Assembly (NCBI GenBank): GCA_905197435.1
Contig: CAJJYX010000070.1
Location: 1-15,019, forward strand
Origin: an uncultured Bacteroides sp.
GTDB taxonomy: Bacteria > Bacteroidota > Bacteroidia > Bacteroidales > Bacteroidaceae
DNA: 15,019 nt
Direction of reading: 5' to 3'
The notes beneath the pieces were generated by a model. It was not told the origin of the DNA. It saw nothing but the letters and a program-made list of their open reading frames with translations, and searched no databases. The position numbers and the translations under genes were made by a program. This document shows, piece after piece, positions 14,645 through 15,019 of this stretch (position 1 is its first letter; the number at the start of each line of letters is the position of its first letter).

Positions 14645-15019
14645 TTACTCCCCTAACAAATCCGGACGCAATCTGCGAGTCCTTTCCAGTGATTGTTGCA
14701 ACTCCCATTCCTTGATCTTAGCCTCGTGTCCGGAAAGTAAAATATCAGGAACTTTCCATCCTTTGTAATCAGCCGGGCGTGTATAGACTGGCGCTGCCAA
14801 CAAGTTGTCCTGAAAAGAATCCGACAACGCACTCTGTTCGTCGCTGAGCACGCCAGGAACGAGTCTTACGACAGCATCGGCCATCACGCCGGCAGCGAGT
14901 TCCCCTCCTGTTAGCACATAATCGCCGATGGAATATTCGTCGGTCACATAATCGCGGATGCGCTCGTCGAAGCCTTCGTAGTGGCCACAGACGAAAGCAA
15001 TGTGCTCATACTGCGCCAG
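14645..15019 (-). CDS. trmD: tRNA (guanine-37 N1)-methyltransferase, C-terminal part (5' end beyond the window)
   Basis: The minus-strand frame is open from the right edge and ends at TAA 14647-14645, giving 124 residues, about the last half of the enzyme. The fragment starts [20 protein letters not shown]. It contains the SAM-binding trefoil-knot motif [11 protein letters not shown] and ends with the C-terminal helical domain ([10 protein letters not shown]). Catalytic residues matching E. coli R154 and D169 are present in V-V-R-L-V-P-G and S-D-S-F, at the same 15-residue spacing. TrmD methylates G37 next to the anticodon and prevents frameshifting. An internal ATG at 14947 is not the start, since the conserved coding sequence continues upstream. 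Confidence 0.96.
   Translation of the reverse strand: MAQYEHIAFVCGHYEGFDERIRDYVTDEYSIGDYVLTGGELAAGVMADAVVRLVPGVLSDEQSALSDSFQDNLLAAPVYTRPADYKGWKVPDILLSGHEAKIKEWELQQSLERTRRLRPDLLGE

Overview
The window looks like chromosomal DNA of a Bacteroidota member, most likely Bacteroides or a close relative. Three things point there: putative carbohydrate metabolism (PCMD)-type and beta-barrel envelope proteins, weak or absent Shine-Dalgarno sequences, and promoters with the Bacteroides -7 motif TAnnTTTG at several gene starts. I cannot name the species. Most of the window is core-type genome plus one multidrug-efflux operon. I see no phage, insertion sequence, CRISPR array, tRNA or rRNA.

Layout. (1) 1-837: C4 zinc-ribbon coiled-coil protein, cut at the left edge, followed by a strong terminator. 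(2) 983-2873: a surface lipoprotein with a PCMD-type architecture and an outer-membrane beta-barrel protein, apparently cotranscribed. (3) 2968-8690: a complete tripartite RND efflux system in the order outer-membrane channel, lipoprotein adaptor, inner-membrane pump. A long inverted repeat abuts the first start codon. (4) 8691-9027: non-coding, with a nested palindromic element (8770-8932) resembling a REP/MITE family and a further small hairpin. (5) 9028-9477 (minus): a stand-alone HsdR N-terminal-type nuclease domain protein. It is divergent from (6) 9542-11382: AMP nucleosidase and DNA polymerase III delta (holA), ended by a terminator. (7) 11383-12294: about 0.9 kb of AT-rich DNA with no convincing gene, with repeated TTGTAA words and two good Bacteroides-type promoters. 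(8) 12295-12756: a short XRE-family HTH regulator. (9) 12876-14551: pyrK-pyrD, the two subunits of NAD-dependent class 1B dihydroorotate dehydrogenase, overlapping by 13 nt. (10) 14645-15019 (minus): the C-terminal part of trmD, convergent with pyrD across a bidirectional terminator.

How the genes work together. The RND genes encode one envelope-spanning pump. The PCMD lipoprotein and barrel upstream are likely surface or outer-membrane partners of unknown substrate. pyrK and pyrD form one enzyme of UMP synthesis. amn, holA and trmD serve purine salvage, replication and translation. I did not find a clearly new multi-gene system. The least explained parts are the inverted repeat at the efflux start codon, the nested palindrome, the apparently face-to-face promoters between the nuclease-like gene and amn, and the TTGTAA-rich region before the XRE regulator.
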